A DNA stretch of 64,000 nucleotides from Balanoglossus misakiensis (taxonomy: Eukaryota; Hemichordata): assembly GCA_040954595.2 (NCBI GenBank), contig CM082577.2:3658001-3722000 (forward strand). The letters run 5' to 3'. Shown piece after piece: positions 11,535 through 24,188 of the stretch (position 1 is its first letter; every line of letters begins with the position of its first letter). Below the pieces are notes generated by a model. That model ran no database searches, was not told the DNA's origin, and was given only the letters and a program-made list of their open reading frames with translations. The translations under genes were made by a program, and so were the position numbers.

Positions 11535-14500
11535 CTATGCCGAGATGTCAAAGAATTTGTCCATCATTTGTTGAATTTGCTCTTCACTGTATTTGATGTA
11601 CTTCTCTGGGTTCTTGGTAAACTGAACATTAGCATACCTGCCGAAAAATGGATCGATCACGTTAATCACATGCTGATCACATGTCTGACTTGGAACCAAT
11701 GAAATGCTCCTCTCTGCACAGATGTCAAAGATTTTAAAGATGTTTTGAGGCAGAAAGTCTCATCACACATAAAACACTTACTTTTCTCTGAAGAGTTTGT
11801 AAATTGGCAGTATGAACTCTTTATTGTCCTTGATCAAGATGAGTCTGAGTTCCGAGTCCGGGATGGCGTATGCTTTCTGGATTCTGTAGATTTCTTCAAA
11901 TTCAGTGTTGAAACCCTGGCAGAGACACACAAGACAATAGTGAGTGAACACCATCAGTTTTTCTAGCTATAAATGATGCAAATATTTATCATCAGTTTCA
12001 GGCCTACATGAAACCGTACCTGAAGAGGTACAACTACACATGATAAAAGCAAACTACAAGCGATCCAGTCATTAATGTGATATGAGAGCGACATAACTTT
12101 GACCAAATCTACACTGCCAGGTTTCTGACCTTGAATTTGTCCTTGATATTCTGCCTGTCCTTGTCTTTGAGTTTGGTCCCTCCACTGTCAGGCATACTGG
12201 CCCTCAGAGCTGAGGTCGGTTTCTGGACTTCCAGGATGTGCGTCAACACTTTGCTCCAGCTGTTAGCAACAAGAGATGCGCAAATGACTTTGTAACAGTT
12301 TTCTGATGACATTAACTCAATAAATGCGTGCAGACTTCACAATGATCTTGACTACAATGACTACATGTACAGCTCAACTTAGATGAATTAATGAATAAAG
12401 TTGGCACCTTTTAGAATATTGCCTCTTCTGCTCCAAGATCACGTCTTCGTAGTAACGTCCAACGTTCTTCTGACTTTGCTCTATTAATTTAATCATTCCA
12501 GATCTATGGAGACAATTACAACAGAACACATTTTTTGGGGTCTCGTACAGTTCTTGAAAATTTCCAGTTTTACAGTACATCAGTCTTTGTACAATTATCC
12601 AGACTATGGCAAGATCGGTGACTGCTGATCTGTTGTGTGGCAGTGACCAAAGGTCTTACCTAAATTCCATTGAGTGCAACCAACCTTGGACAGAACTGCA
12701 TCAAAAGATCAAAAGATGCAGCTGGACTAGACCACTGCATTTTAGGGGTGTGATCACTTACCTCTGGAGGGACTTCAAAATGTAATTGTAGTTGTTGAGT
12801 AGGAAAATTGAACCCAAATTTTGATCTCCATAGATTTTGGTTTTCTGGCTGAGGTTGAGTCCCAATGCACCCAAAACTTTAGCTTTAAAAACAAGAGGGA
12901 AGAAAACTTGATTTGCTGTCATACATACAATGTTTCTTTTTGGCAAGACACATTTAATCATGAAATTAAAATGAAGATTATTCGACTGAATCAGACATAC
13001 CGGTGTATATAGACACGCTTTTTCTCTTGGAGTCATCGTGAACTTTGGCTGATTCTGTCAAGAAAAAATTGCAGACTTTCATGTAAAAAAATACACGTAC
13101 ATGTAATTTCAATTTCCCCTAAGCATTTGGGACAAAATTACTTCTATTCTGAGCACAGTTTAGAGTCTTAAACAGACTAACTTTCCGAGAAAAAAAACAG
13201 CCACGTGTACATTCTTACAGTTGTCTTACCTTTAGCACCTCCACTGCCTGCAGCAAGCATGGCACCAGCTGTCTCCACATATTCCATTAAACTCTCCAGG
13301 AAAATAATGGCCTGAAAGAAATATTTGCTACATGGCAACATCGTTGATTCTCAAACTCAGAACCACTGCAATATTTTAACCCAATGCTAATTCTATGGCC
13401 TGATTTTGAATTGTCAATTTCTCCCAAAATACAAATACAACACAGTGTTGCTATGCATATATATATGTACTTACATTACTAGTCAGTTCATGAACTGTGC
13501 CATCTTTGGGTATGTTGGACTGTTTATCTGGATCACTCTGTTGAATAAATATGAAAGCATTTTGTTATGAATACTGTGAATAGTGTGGAAACTAATTGAA
13601 CTGAGCATGCTCACAGAGACACTCATACAGACACACAGACTCTCCTAATCTCCCCCCCCCCCTCACATACACTACACATGCCTCAAAGATCACATACCTT
13701 AATTATTTCAAAGAACTCTTCCAAGCCTTTCGATCCTGTCATTTCCATGCTGGTACAAAGCTGTGGAAGTTTGCCTCTCGTCTTTGGTGCAGTTCCCTGA
13801 AAGAACGAATGCAAACAAGTGCAAAGGCAGTTAATGACACTTGGCACAATGTCCTCAATGGTGTAACTGGACCTACATACAGGAAAATAGGGATGTTAGG
13901 GTTTATACAGGCTTCACCTACCTGTAAGGTTTCGTCAAATTCTGGTTTGATGGACTGGAGATGTTTCAGTATTGGCAGTAATGGCAACACAGCTGAGTAG
14001 TCGTGTTTCATAATACTCTTCTTGACCGACTGTACAATTCCCTGCGGACAAAATTGAAGCAGACATAAACTATTAATGGTTATTCAAGTCCATGTGCGTA
14101 CATCCATCTATTGGGCAAGCAGGTGAGTCTTTGCATATAGAATCTGAGTCCCATACATGGTCATATTGTGTGTCTAACCATATGATACCTCCCAACCCTA
14201 TACTTAACCCCTTCACCACTATGGTCCAGTCCAAACCCATTGTTTTCTATGGTAAGGTTGGACCTCTAAAGAGGGAACTGGGTGTGAAAGGGTTAACCCA
14301 ACCACCGACTAAGTGCCTGGCTTACCTCACCATCCTGTATGATGTAATCAAACCCCGGTTGTATAAGAACATCAAATATCTTTCTCTGGTGCTGTTCTGG
14401 AATGACCCCTGTCATCAGCTGTGCTTCACTCTGCAAAAATACGCAAGGACACAGTGATTGTTAAAAGTCGCTACAATTATCTGAATGTCAATTGTGGCTG

Positions 14501-17500
14501 AAGATGACTGAGCTTGCCATGATGACCTATGACATCTGCACTTCATGATTATATCATCAGTTGAAGATCAGTTCAAAGCCTTGTTGATAGATTATGCATC
14601 CAGTGCAGATGTTCACACAATACAGATGAAGAAATTTTGTTTACCGAGTGTATGTGCATGTGTGTATTTTTAAAATTCTCTATGGTTCTGTATAATGATG
14701 TAAAATGAGTAGAATGGAAACTCTCACCGACCTGCATTAGTTTCAACAAGGCAGTGACACACGTAATGAACGCATCATATTCTACTTCAGCCACCTCTTC
14801 ATATTTCATATCTGGCGTCATGGGAGACGGGCGACGATAGCCTGAAATTGAGAAATTCAACCTGAATGAATTGCAGGGCAACAGTATCTTAAGCTACAAA
14901 GATGTCTATTCTCATTGGTTAGAGGATGAAGTGACAAAGGAATTACTGACCAATCAAAAACCACACTTGCCTCCTTCCTCTCCATTAAGAAAAATAAAAT
15001 CCAGTCACACAGTCTGCAGGAGACAAAATTGATGTGACAATTCTACTTACCCACATCCAGTTTTGGGAGAGTTGCTGTCTTCTTCTGATATCTGGGGAAT
15101 CAAAGGAAAACATTTCTGTACTCTGTCTGAAATCGGAACTTTGTATAGCAACCAACCGGTGCCCTAACAGCCAATTGCCAGCATGCTTTTAGCTTCATTT
15201 AACATGATTATAGAAATGTCTAGAAAGTCTCATATTTACTGAAAACTGCAGTAAACATACATATGACATGACAGCAGAAACAAAACTACTTACTGAGCTC
15301 TCTTTAATGCAGCTCTCTTCGGCGTATCTTTCACACCCAGCTTGAGTTTTCCACTGCCCTGTACAATAAAAAAAAATATTGACCGTGAAATCTACCATTG
15401 CAAATCTCACAGACGTGGTACGTTCACTATCACAGATCACAACTATTCATAAATTCATCATCTTACCGGTGCAGGGGAGTACGGCGCTCCTGTAGAACCA
15501 GAAGACTTCTTGTGGAGGTGGTCCTTGAGTCCTTCTAGGGACCGCAGCAGAACATTGGACCTGATCTGGTGGTACACGTTCATGAAATCTAAACTGGCCC
15601 GGCCCATCAACCACTTGGCTATCTCTGCCAACTCCTCCATGGTTCTCTCTGAGAGAAAGGATGATGCAGCAATGAGTCAGTAACCATGACAGCATTCCAG
15701 AACTGCTTCATGAAGTGAATATACAATGAACATCAATTACACTTACACAAGAAATACAGCACATCACCAGACAAAATGCAGTTTCTACCACAGCATTACA
15801 ACAACAGAAATTACAAGACTAGAAAAAGATGTGACAAATCCACTCAAGCAAGAATACAGTTGGTGCAACTTGATGCATTCAGAATCAGTGACAGTAAAAC
15901 AAGACTCAACCGTCCCACCCCCATTTCTACATATACTGATCCGTCTACGTCACTGGAAGAAATCAGGACTGGAACAATACAGTAGAAGGAGGAGGGGGTG
16001 AGTGGGTCAAGATAGGAACACACCATTTAATGCACAGATAACTAACCTGGCAATTGCTCTAGAGGTATGTCATCTCCCGCTAGCTCTGAGAGAAAGAAAG
16101 CATTTTTTTTCTTTTACAAAAATAAATAATAAAACTCATGCAGTGTGCGGAAGACACCTCAACCCCAAAAATAAACATGAGAAGATTTGCTTCAACAAGG
16201 CAGGGTGCATTGAAACCATACTGTAACACAGTAATGTATATGTTGAAATGTTTCGGATGCAGTGTGCTTATAACCAGCACAGGCCCTTGCACATACCGTA
16301 ACAGCATAACAGCTTACCTTCATCTGTACCGATCATATCGAGTATCATTACAGGAGGTACAGGTTTGCTGTGTCTCGTCAGCAATGTGCGGAATTCTCTC
16401 TCCAACCCTTCTCTGCCCGACTCAAATAAAGATTTCTGTCACATGCAAAACAAGACAATTCTCAACAGAGTGTGTCAATGCATCAATGGGGTGTCTCTAC
16501 AAAAATAAACTACCGGTATACAGAGACAAACATCATTTTTCAAGAGGTTCCCAAATCCAACGATATAGCATACTGCTGTTCAGAAATGACCAAGCACAAC
16601 TAGATTTTCAGTATAAACTTACTGCTGTGTGTAACTCTGGACTCCCAGGGTTATTTTCAGTGAAAAACTCTACCGCGTTCTCTATTTTGCCCATACACTC
16701 CAAATATTTCTCAATATTTCCACTTGGCCTGTGAATGAAACCCACAGTGATTCAGAAACAGAAATACTGAAATGGTTATTGATTCACAATTCAACTACAA
16801 ATAATGTGGTCCAATATTTATCACTAATGGATATTTCATAAATTTGTATAAAATACCAAACAAATTTTCAGCTGTACTGAAATATACAGGAAAGTGTTAT
16901 AGCATTTTTTGGTCGTAGCTTGGCAAGGATGATGATTTCCTTGCACATACATGTATGTATGCTCATTGGCTCCAGATTTTCATCCACTGGTATAACACAA
17001 AGCAATGGCAAGAAGCAGACTTACCCTTCTTGTATTGTTCCTTCTACTTCTCTGGCGACATCGTAATAACATATCACATGATCAAATGCCCCAAGGGTTT
17101 TCTCAATATCTGGTGTTCATAGTCAAGGTTATTGTCATGAAATATTAATACATAACAGTATCTCACAGCAAGCGGCACTGACAACAGACTTGCCCTGTTG
17201 TCTTCGTGATGGCCAGTCTATGTGTACAGTGTACTTGGCCTAGGCACAACAAAGGATACTCTCTTGGAGTTGCTGTAAGCTGATAGTTTCTTTGTGTACG
17301 GGTTTGATGGTAGCTTCTAATTTGTGAAGACGGTTTTCAAATGAGCTCAGTATAGACACCTGAAAAGGAGATATGCAATCTTCTTATACATATACGTATA
17401 AAAAATAGGTTGGAAAAAAATGTTTTCTAATTAGTTATTTTACTTGTGTGCATCTAGGAGGCATCCCAAGTAGTAAGTAAAGCGGTGTCCACTATAAATT

Positions 17501-18113
17501 AGACAATGAAGAAATTCTGTTAACTTTACCATCAATATCATAATATGTTGATGATATATATGACTCACCATATTATTTGTCAACTGGTCACTTTTATTCA
17601 GGCTATCTCTCAACTGATGCAAGTTGCTGGATTCCTGGCAAAACAAAAGTTGTGCACATAACCATCACTTACATGTACAAATTTCAGTCTGAAGTATTCC
17701 ACGAAAAAGACTACATCAATATTGATTTACTAGGGTTGAGCATCTTACATCTATCAACCATAATTATTATATTTGAATGTGAAAGGGCTACAAACAGAGA
17801 TAATGCCCAAGATCTTTATAAAACGTAAACATTTCCGACCAACATGCCCCGCCCACTTTCAGATGAGCTATCCATTCCTCGTAATAATTATTTTGTTCAA
17901 GGATCTGATTGTCTTACGGGAGTGTGGCATAAAATATCACTGCTATGTTATTTTGGGTATTGAAAAAAATACCACTGCCAATGTTTCATCCTTCATCACT
18001 CAAAAGTCAGCTTTCCTCAACCAACGAATTTTCTACTTCCGGTAAAATGTCAACACACTCACCTGACGAAGCTTTTCGTCTATTTCTCGCCTACTGATCA
18101 CTTTCCCTTCCAT
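11535..18113 (-). CDS. EXOC7: Exocyst complex component 7 (Exo70), 689 aa, 22 exons
   Basis: Exons: 18113-18063, 17634-17569, 17359-17260, 17109-17025, 16728-16623, 16435-16318, 16085-16047, 15648-15467, 15358-15294, 15091-15051, 14841-14732, 14430-14326, 14041-13922, 13796-13698, 13537-13475, 13311-13230, 13054-13001, 12882-12762, 12503-12408, 12259-12130, 11915-11782, 11637-11535. They sum to 2070 nt, a multiple of three. Exo70 tethers secretory vesicles at the plasma membrane and binds PI(4,5)P2. Landmarks are the N-terminal coiled coil (RDSLNKSDQLTNNM), DFMNVYHQIRS, the pair PILKH and KPEFDETL, LLNNYNYILKSL, and the C-terminal FTKNPEKYIKY. The protein looks intact. The poly(A) signal lies at 11224-11229. 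The 39-, 41- and 65-nt exons sit around the loop between the N-terminal coil and the domain body. Confidence 0.96.
14204..14297. mobile_element. TTAA-flanked MITE-like element, copy 1 (EXOC7 intron)
   Basis: About 94 bp. It opens TTAACCCCTTCACC and closes GGTGTGAAAGGGTTAA, an imperfect terminal inverted repeat bounded by TTAA. Related copies lie at 34034-34126 (inverted) and 56152-56218 (partial). A TTAA boundary with CCC at the tip is typical of piggyBac-type non-autonomous elements. Confidence 0.75.
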
Positions 18114-18647
18114 TGTGACACGACCAGTGGTTAAGTAACTCTACAGTCTACGAGCGTCCACGGGAAATGCGGGAACTTTGGTGACAGAAATGTTCAAAAT
18201 CAAACTTGATCACATCGTGTCGTCGTTGCTCGAGACGAACAAGTCCTTGTCTGCTGTAATCGTTTGTTTGGTATTCATTACTCCAGTATATAATGGCACT
18301 TCAAGGATCGTCTCCCACTTTATTTGCTTACGACAGCGTAGACTGGCAAACGTTCGTAAGACCAGTAATCATATGAGACAAATGCTCTTGAATGTTCACA
18401 AAAATTACAAATTACCACATTTTAGTCTTTATCCAGGCTTGTGCGAGGTTGACTTTGTGGTCTCTTGTGGGCATTTTATCAATATGGCCCTCTAGGGAAG
18501 ATTCTATCGCATGCCTTCGTTTTCATAAAATCAAATTCAAACACTGTCCTAGCGTATTCTTTATTACCAAAATTTAATAAGCATTAAAATTTGATTTCAG
18601 ATGTCGTGTCTGTATGTCGTTTGCTGTAGAAGCGTGGAGGGGCTTCA
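18114..18647. other. Short gap between EXOC7 start and the DCXR-like (-) stop
   Basis: Minus-strand order is DCXR-like then EXOC7. TTTATT at 18560-18565 is the complement of AATAAA and is the likely poly(A) signal of the DCXR-like gene. The remaining ~450 bp should carry the EXOC7 promoter. Confidence 0.55.
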
Positions 18648-21094
18648 TCAGACGCCAGCTGACACGATGCCTCCATCTATGGGCAGACATACTCCGTGAA
18701 TCATGGCCGCTTTGTCACTCAGAAGATAGACTATCGTATTCACTACATCGTCAATCTCTGAAAATAATTCAAATGATAACGGAATTTAAGCTGTGTCAAT
18801 TTAATATGGTGTAACAGTCAATGAACTAGTCACCCTCGATGACGAAAAGCGCAAAGCATCAGAATAACTTTCTATTTACACTTGTTTTCGCAGACAAACG
18901 CTGTATGTGTTTTTCCTAACAATGGCATCAGGTTTGCCAAGAATCACCGACGGAGAATGGTGCTTGGATAGAATATGTTACTGGCAACTCACCAGCAAAT
19001 CTTCCGAGAGGAATTCTCTTCATCATAGGGCCGCCCTTCGCCGGATCTGCCCAACATTTCTTGCCGAGCTCTGTCAATACAACTGTTGGGTTGACCGCAT
19101 TCACCCGAATCTGGAAGGATCACGCATATGTTCTTTAGAACGCTCAAATACGCCATTTCAGCCATATGGAGGTGATGTATACCTTTAACGTCGTGTCCGC
19201 AGGACGTTTTATACGTAACGCGGACGCGCATTTTAGTATCACACGGTCTTGGAGCAAGACTAACATTTACATATGTAACACATCACAGGAGAGCAACACT
19301 AATATTGTAGATTTAACAATTGGTTACAGATTTTGACCGCTTCTTTTATATTGGCTGAAAGCAACTTACTTTATGAGGACCCAGCTCCATGGCCATCGTT
19401 CTTGTTAAAGAATCAACGCCCCCCTTACTGGCAGCTTCGCAGAGAAAAGCAAGAAATAGCTATTGTTAAATGATATCCACTGAAGAAAGTAAGGTAAAAG
19501 TAGGAATGTTACTGGAGAAAAATGACCCTGAATTGTAGCGAGTAGCGACAGACCAGTGGTCAAAAAATCTTGTGTGACTAAAATCTCAAAGTATCTCAAA
19601 GCATTAAATTTGCATCAATGTTTCGCAACAGAGTGGTTTGGAGCCCCTTTGCTAACTTACAATAAACGCAGTGGTTATTTAGGCCTATAAGCGATGCTTG
19701 ACTAGAAACGTTCACTATAGCTCCACCAGAACCTCTTGCCACCATTGTACGGGCTACAATCTGAAACACAGAGAGAAAAAAGACAACATACTTACATATG
19801 GTCCACACAGGAAATTCGGCGTAGATACAGAAGAAACATATTGCCTGCGTATTTTGCCTACACCACGGTTACTGCATTCCCACCTCAAAGATGCCTATAT
19901 ACCTATTAGGTGTATCCCATTTCTGTCAAACTTTCCAGTGAGTGTATTTATTCTAACTAACCTACCTGAGATACTTGAATACAGGACCGTAGATTTGTGT
20001 TAATTGTTCTGTAATAGAAAATTATCAAACCTTTGCTATGTACATGTATATACCTATAGTATTTTAAAGGTACGGCTCTTTACGCATAAAAACAAGTTTC
20101 CAACATTCTTGTATTCCTCGATATTTATTAAACAAAAGCTATAACTCTTCCAACTATCATACCATGATGGTATTCTTACTGTTCAAAAACATCCTTTGTC
20201 ACGTCAAGAAGTGGCTGGAGTATCCCGATACCAGCGTTGTTGACTAGCAGATCAACAGGACCAATAGACTCTATGGCCTTCTGTGTTTCATCCCAGTCAC
20301 AGAGATCCACGGCTATGGTGTGGATCTCGGGTACCTTTTGAATAAAAAAAAAACGAAACGTATATGAGAATGATATAAATAGTCTGACACACTTGTGTGA
20401 TCCCTTACCAATTAGAAAAGAGACTGCTTAAAAAAATAATTAAATGCACATCACCTCTTGTTTTAAGGTATCCAGGTGTGATTGAGTTCGGCTCACTGCA
20501 TACGTTGTAGCACCACACTTGACCAGTAATTTGGCTAGATCACGACCAATGCCTGCAATGATTCTCAGAGAATGAGATGAGACAAGCAGACTGTTCAGGC
20601 CAGCAGTCACGTATATGTGTCTACAGCACTGTTAACCTATAGAGCTAGGCCATCACAACACTTTACAGTGGTCACAACATTGTACATAGCCCCTGTCACA
20701 GTAATGGGACGTCTTTGCCGACACTATGCCAACACATGACCCGCACCACGGGGCTGTATCAAGGTCTGCAATACAGGGCGCATTGTTTTTTGTCTGTTTT
20801 TCCATGTGTTTTATAACGCAGGCCAGCAAAGCTGTGTTTAAAAAACTGGTGATCATTGAATGTGCATCTGAAAATAGACCAGGCAATTCTGTATCGGTGG
20901 CACTTTTCTCAAGGTCACATAAGGTCGCATAAGGTCCAATGCACATAATAGCTTTTGAGTTATGTTAACAGTTGAAGAGCTTGAAAATGCTCTTTTATTA
21001 TATGTCTATGTGCTCACCAACCGCGTATACAAATGTACCTACCTTGTCCAGCTCCTGTTACAACAGCTGTTTTTCCATCAAATCGTACCGCCAT
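18648..21094 (-). CDS. DCXR: L-xylulose reductase-like SDR (DCXR), copy B, 246 aa
   Basis: Eight exons: 21094-21043, 20552-20455, 20334-20180, 20008-19966, 19760-19661, 19434-19370, 19110-18993, 18757-18648. Each has the same length as its counterpart in copy A (52, 98, 155, 43, 100, 65, 118, 110 nt). DCXR is an NADPH-dependent dicarbonyl/L-xylulose reductase of the glucuronate-xylulose pathway. The start [16 protein letters not shown] carries the nucleotide-binding glycines. Catalytic residues N107, S136, Y149 and K153 are present, with the same numbering as human DCXR. It lies head-to-head with copy A. Exons 2, 3 and 8 are nearly identical to copy A, while exons 1 and 7 differ more. Confidence 0.95.
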
Positions 21095-21845
21095 CGTATG
21101 GCTTGTGATATGAGTACTGTATATTAAAAATAGCGTTTGCCATGTTTAATATGTATTGAGGGCACACTATTGCGTAGTCCGATACTCAAATCATAATCAT
21201 TCTGGTTGGAGGAAACCAGCATACCTTCTCCAAATAGCTGTGTTTCCACAGCTATGGGAATTTTGGTAACTGCACCCGGCCGAATTACTGCATAAACTCC
21301 TGTTCCTGAGACTTTCACTGAGACAAATCTAATATGGAGAATTTATTCCGAGAATGTGTCTTTTCTGTCATACAGTTTCTAGATCTGTTGATACAGGGAG
21401 TCCGATTGTGCTATATGGTGAACTTTGAAAACAGCAGTATTACTTTAACTTGAGGAAACGTTGCACGATTCTGGACGCGTTATATAAAAAAATTATATTA
21501 CAATGAAGAGTCAGAGAGTCGACAGCACCAGAACAGACGTCGGTTATCGAACGGACTGATACTTGATTTTTCTGATGGCGACACTCGACCTAGATGCGGG
21601 GTTTATAGCCCACTTTTCGATTTGGTCATTCTAAATCCTGTGTGCCGCACGAGGCACCCGGCCCCCAGCCCCTGCCCCAGGAAGCATCATCGACCACATA
21701 ACAGGGCGCCCTCTACACGTCTGGGATCGAAGAGCGCAGAGTACAGTACAGTGCAAGTCTGGGACTGGTAGAGAGTAGTGTGTCGTATTGTCAAATTGTC
21801 CACACCGAAGTTCAGTTGTCTGTGTCGAGGTACATCAGATAGACG
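21095..21845. promoter_or_regulatory. Bidirectional upstream region of the DCXR-like pair
   Basis: 751 bp separate the two start codons, so both promoters must lie here or overlap the first exons. No clear TATA box or shared motif was identified by eye. Confidence 0.5.
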
Positions 21846-23929
21846 ATGGAAATACGATTCGATGGAAAGGTAGCCCTCGTAACAGGTGCCGGAAGAGGTG
21901 CGTACGGCGAGAGGGGGGGGGGGGGCGTGTCCATGGCTGGCTGTCTATTTCACCGACACTTTCTCGACAGTTGCTACAGCTGTGCTGTGGATTGAGATGC
22001 AGCTTTGGTAAATTGGGCGATCACCGCCATCCATCAAGCCACGGAGGTACCCAGTCACTGTCAGGGGTTGGTGGTGGAGGGGGGGGGGTAGTGTACGTCT
22101 GCCCAGACAGACACTATATTATACACGGCGTACCCGAGCAGTGTTATATCATGTATATTATTGACACCTGATTATTACATTCCCCGATCGTTACAGGCAT
22201 TGGTCGTGATCTAGCCAAATTATTGGTGAAGTGTGGTGCTACAACATATGCAGTGAGCCGAACTCAGTCACACCTGGATACCTTAAAACAAGAGGTGAGG
22301 TGCATTTGTTTATAAAGTATTGACCTTTGTCTCTTAATTTGATGGGAATTAAGATATTACCGGTATATCATTCTCATTTACGTTTCTCTTATTCAAAAGG
22401 TACCCGAGATCCACACCATAGCTGCAGATCTCGCTGACTGGGATGAAACACAGAAGGCCATAGAGTCTATTGGTCCCGTTGATCTGCTGGTCAATAATGC
22501 TGGCATCAACATATTGCAGCCGCTTCTTGAAGTGACAAAAGATGCATTTGAACAGTAAGAACAACATCCTGTTGGCACTTTGAAGAATCATGTTTTTGTT
22601 CAAGACAAGCGAGTCCTACTAAAAAGTCCACTATCTGTAACTTTTGCCTATACTTGTATTTTAACAGTTTTTGGTTATGTTTCTTTCGCTCCTACAGAAT
22701 AATTAACATCAATCTAAGGTCCTATCTACAAGTATCACAGGTACGACAGTTAACATTTTGCAATATTGTATGACGAAGCTATACATGCACGTTCCAAAAA
22801 TAACATTCTGAGGCCAACACTGTTTTTGGTGACAACTCCCTTACTGTTCAAAACGTGCAGCATATGAAAGTAAGAGTAAATTTGCTTTGTGTTTTTCTTT
22901 TGTGTGTTTCAGATTGTAGCTCGCACCATGGTAGCTAGGGGAACTGGTGGAGCTATTGTACACGTCTCTAGTCAAGCATCTCTTATTGGCACAAATCTGC
23001 ATAGCGTTTATTGTAAGTTTGCAAAGGGTCTCTAGTACCCCCTAGACTGGTGTGAAAACTGACGCATATACAGTAACACGTACAGCAAACCATGACTGAA
23101 ATTTCATGAAAGGAAATTTGGCAGTAGTTATTTTCATTGCAAATGCAGTCTAACCAGGGAGTCTGGTTTGTGTGAAATTGCAACGAAGTTGAAATTTTGC
23201 TTTAAGGTTTTTGACCACTGTCACTTCTAGCAACAATCCAATATCCCAACTTACATCATTTCTTCAGTAGATATCATTGACAACAATCATTATTTCTTTT
23301 TCATGTGAAGCTGCTAGTAAAGGAGGCATCGATTCATTAACAAAAACAATGGCTCTGGAGCTGGGTCCTCATAAAGTAAGTTGCTTTCCATTGTGTAATG
23401 TTTAGACCAAAATTGAAAAGTGGAAAAAATGGCTTGATTTCATTTGACAATTGTGATATTGACCTATGCATTCATATTACACAATGTTTTATTTTTCAGA
23501 TTCGGGTAAATACAGTCAATCCCACAGTCACTATGACTGAGCTGGGCAAGAGAGACTGGTCAGATCCAGTCAAGGGCGGCCCTATGTTGAAAAGAATTCC
23601 TCTCGGAAAATTTGCTGGTGAGTTGCCAGTAACAGATTTTATCAACACACTATCAACATTCTTGGGAAAGGAGTGTCAAGCCATTGTTAAAAATCTTGTT
23701 TGGGACAGTAATTTTCACTATCTATGTAGAGCTGATAAATTCTAATCTGACTTGAATCTAATCAAGCACAAAGTTTAAAAATTAAAACTGATTTTCTTTC
23801 TCATTTGGATTATTTTCAGAGGTTGAAGATGTAGTGAATACAATAGTTTATCTTCTGAGTGACAAAGCGGCCATGATTCACGGAGTATGTCTGCCCATAG
23901 ATGGAGGTCTCCTGTCAGCTGGGGTCTGA
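21846..23929 (+). CDS. DCXR: L-xylulose reductase-like SDR (DCXR), copy A, 246 aa
   Basis: Eight exons: 21846-21897, 22197-22294, 22400-22554, 22698-22740, 22913-23012, 23311-23375, 23500-23617, 23820-23929 (741 nt). It has the SDR fold with VTGAGRG near residues 13-19, NNAG at 82-85, N107, S136 and the Y149-SAS-K153 motif, which spans the exon 5/6 boundary. Length matches human DCXR (244 aa). In strand 5 it reads GAIVHVSS where copy B reads GAIVNVSS; this is next to, not at, the catalytic serine. It is convergent with ENGASE. The weak poly(A) signal ATTAAA is at 23981-23986. Intron 1 holds G13 and G10 runs. Confidence 0.96.
21913..21925. repeat. G13 homopolymer
   Basis: In intron 1 of DCXR copy A. 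A G10 run follows at 22079-22088. Confidence 0.95.
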
Positions 23930-24188
23930 TCAAGACCTTTAGCAATACAAATGTAGTTTGTAGTAAAATTGTTCTGTCTTATTAAATCTGTAGAGTTACG
24001 AAAATGAAGTTTTAGAGTTTAATTTGTACAAAAATAATGTTAGCGCTCATATATTTCAGTAGCTTCACTCAAAATGTTGTTTTCAGACCCTGCTTAAAGA
24101 CAATGAATATCATGTACAATACAGGCTATTTTACGGAAATCTCAGAGATGATAGCTCGAATGCATTTTCCAGTCTCTGGTATTTCAAC
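23930..24188. other. Convergent 3' ends of DCXR copy A and ENGASE
   Basis: ATTAAA (+) at 23981-23986 and its complement TTTAAT at 24018-24023 (minus) suggest the two transcripts end within, or slightly past, each other. Confidence 0.5.

Noticed and set aside
18178-18495. 105-codon plus-strand frame upstream of EXOC7
   Set aside because: Antisense to the EXOC7 5' region, no recognisable domain, no conserved splice context.
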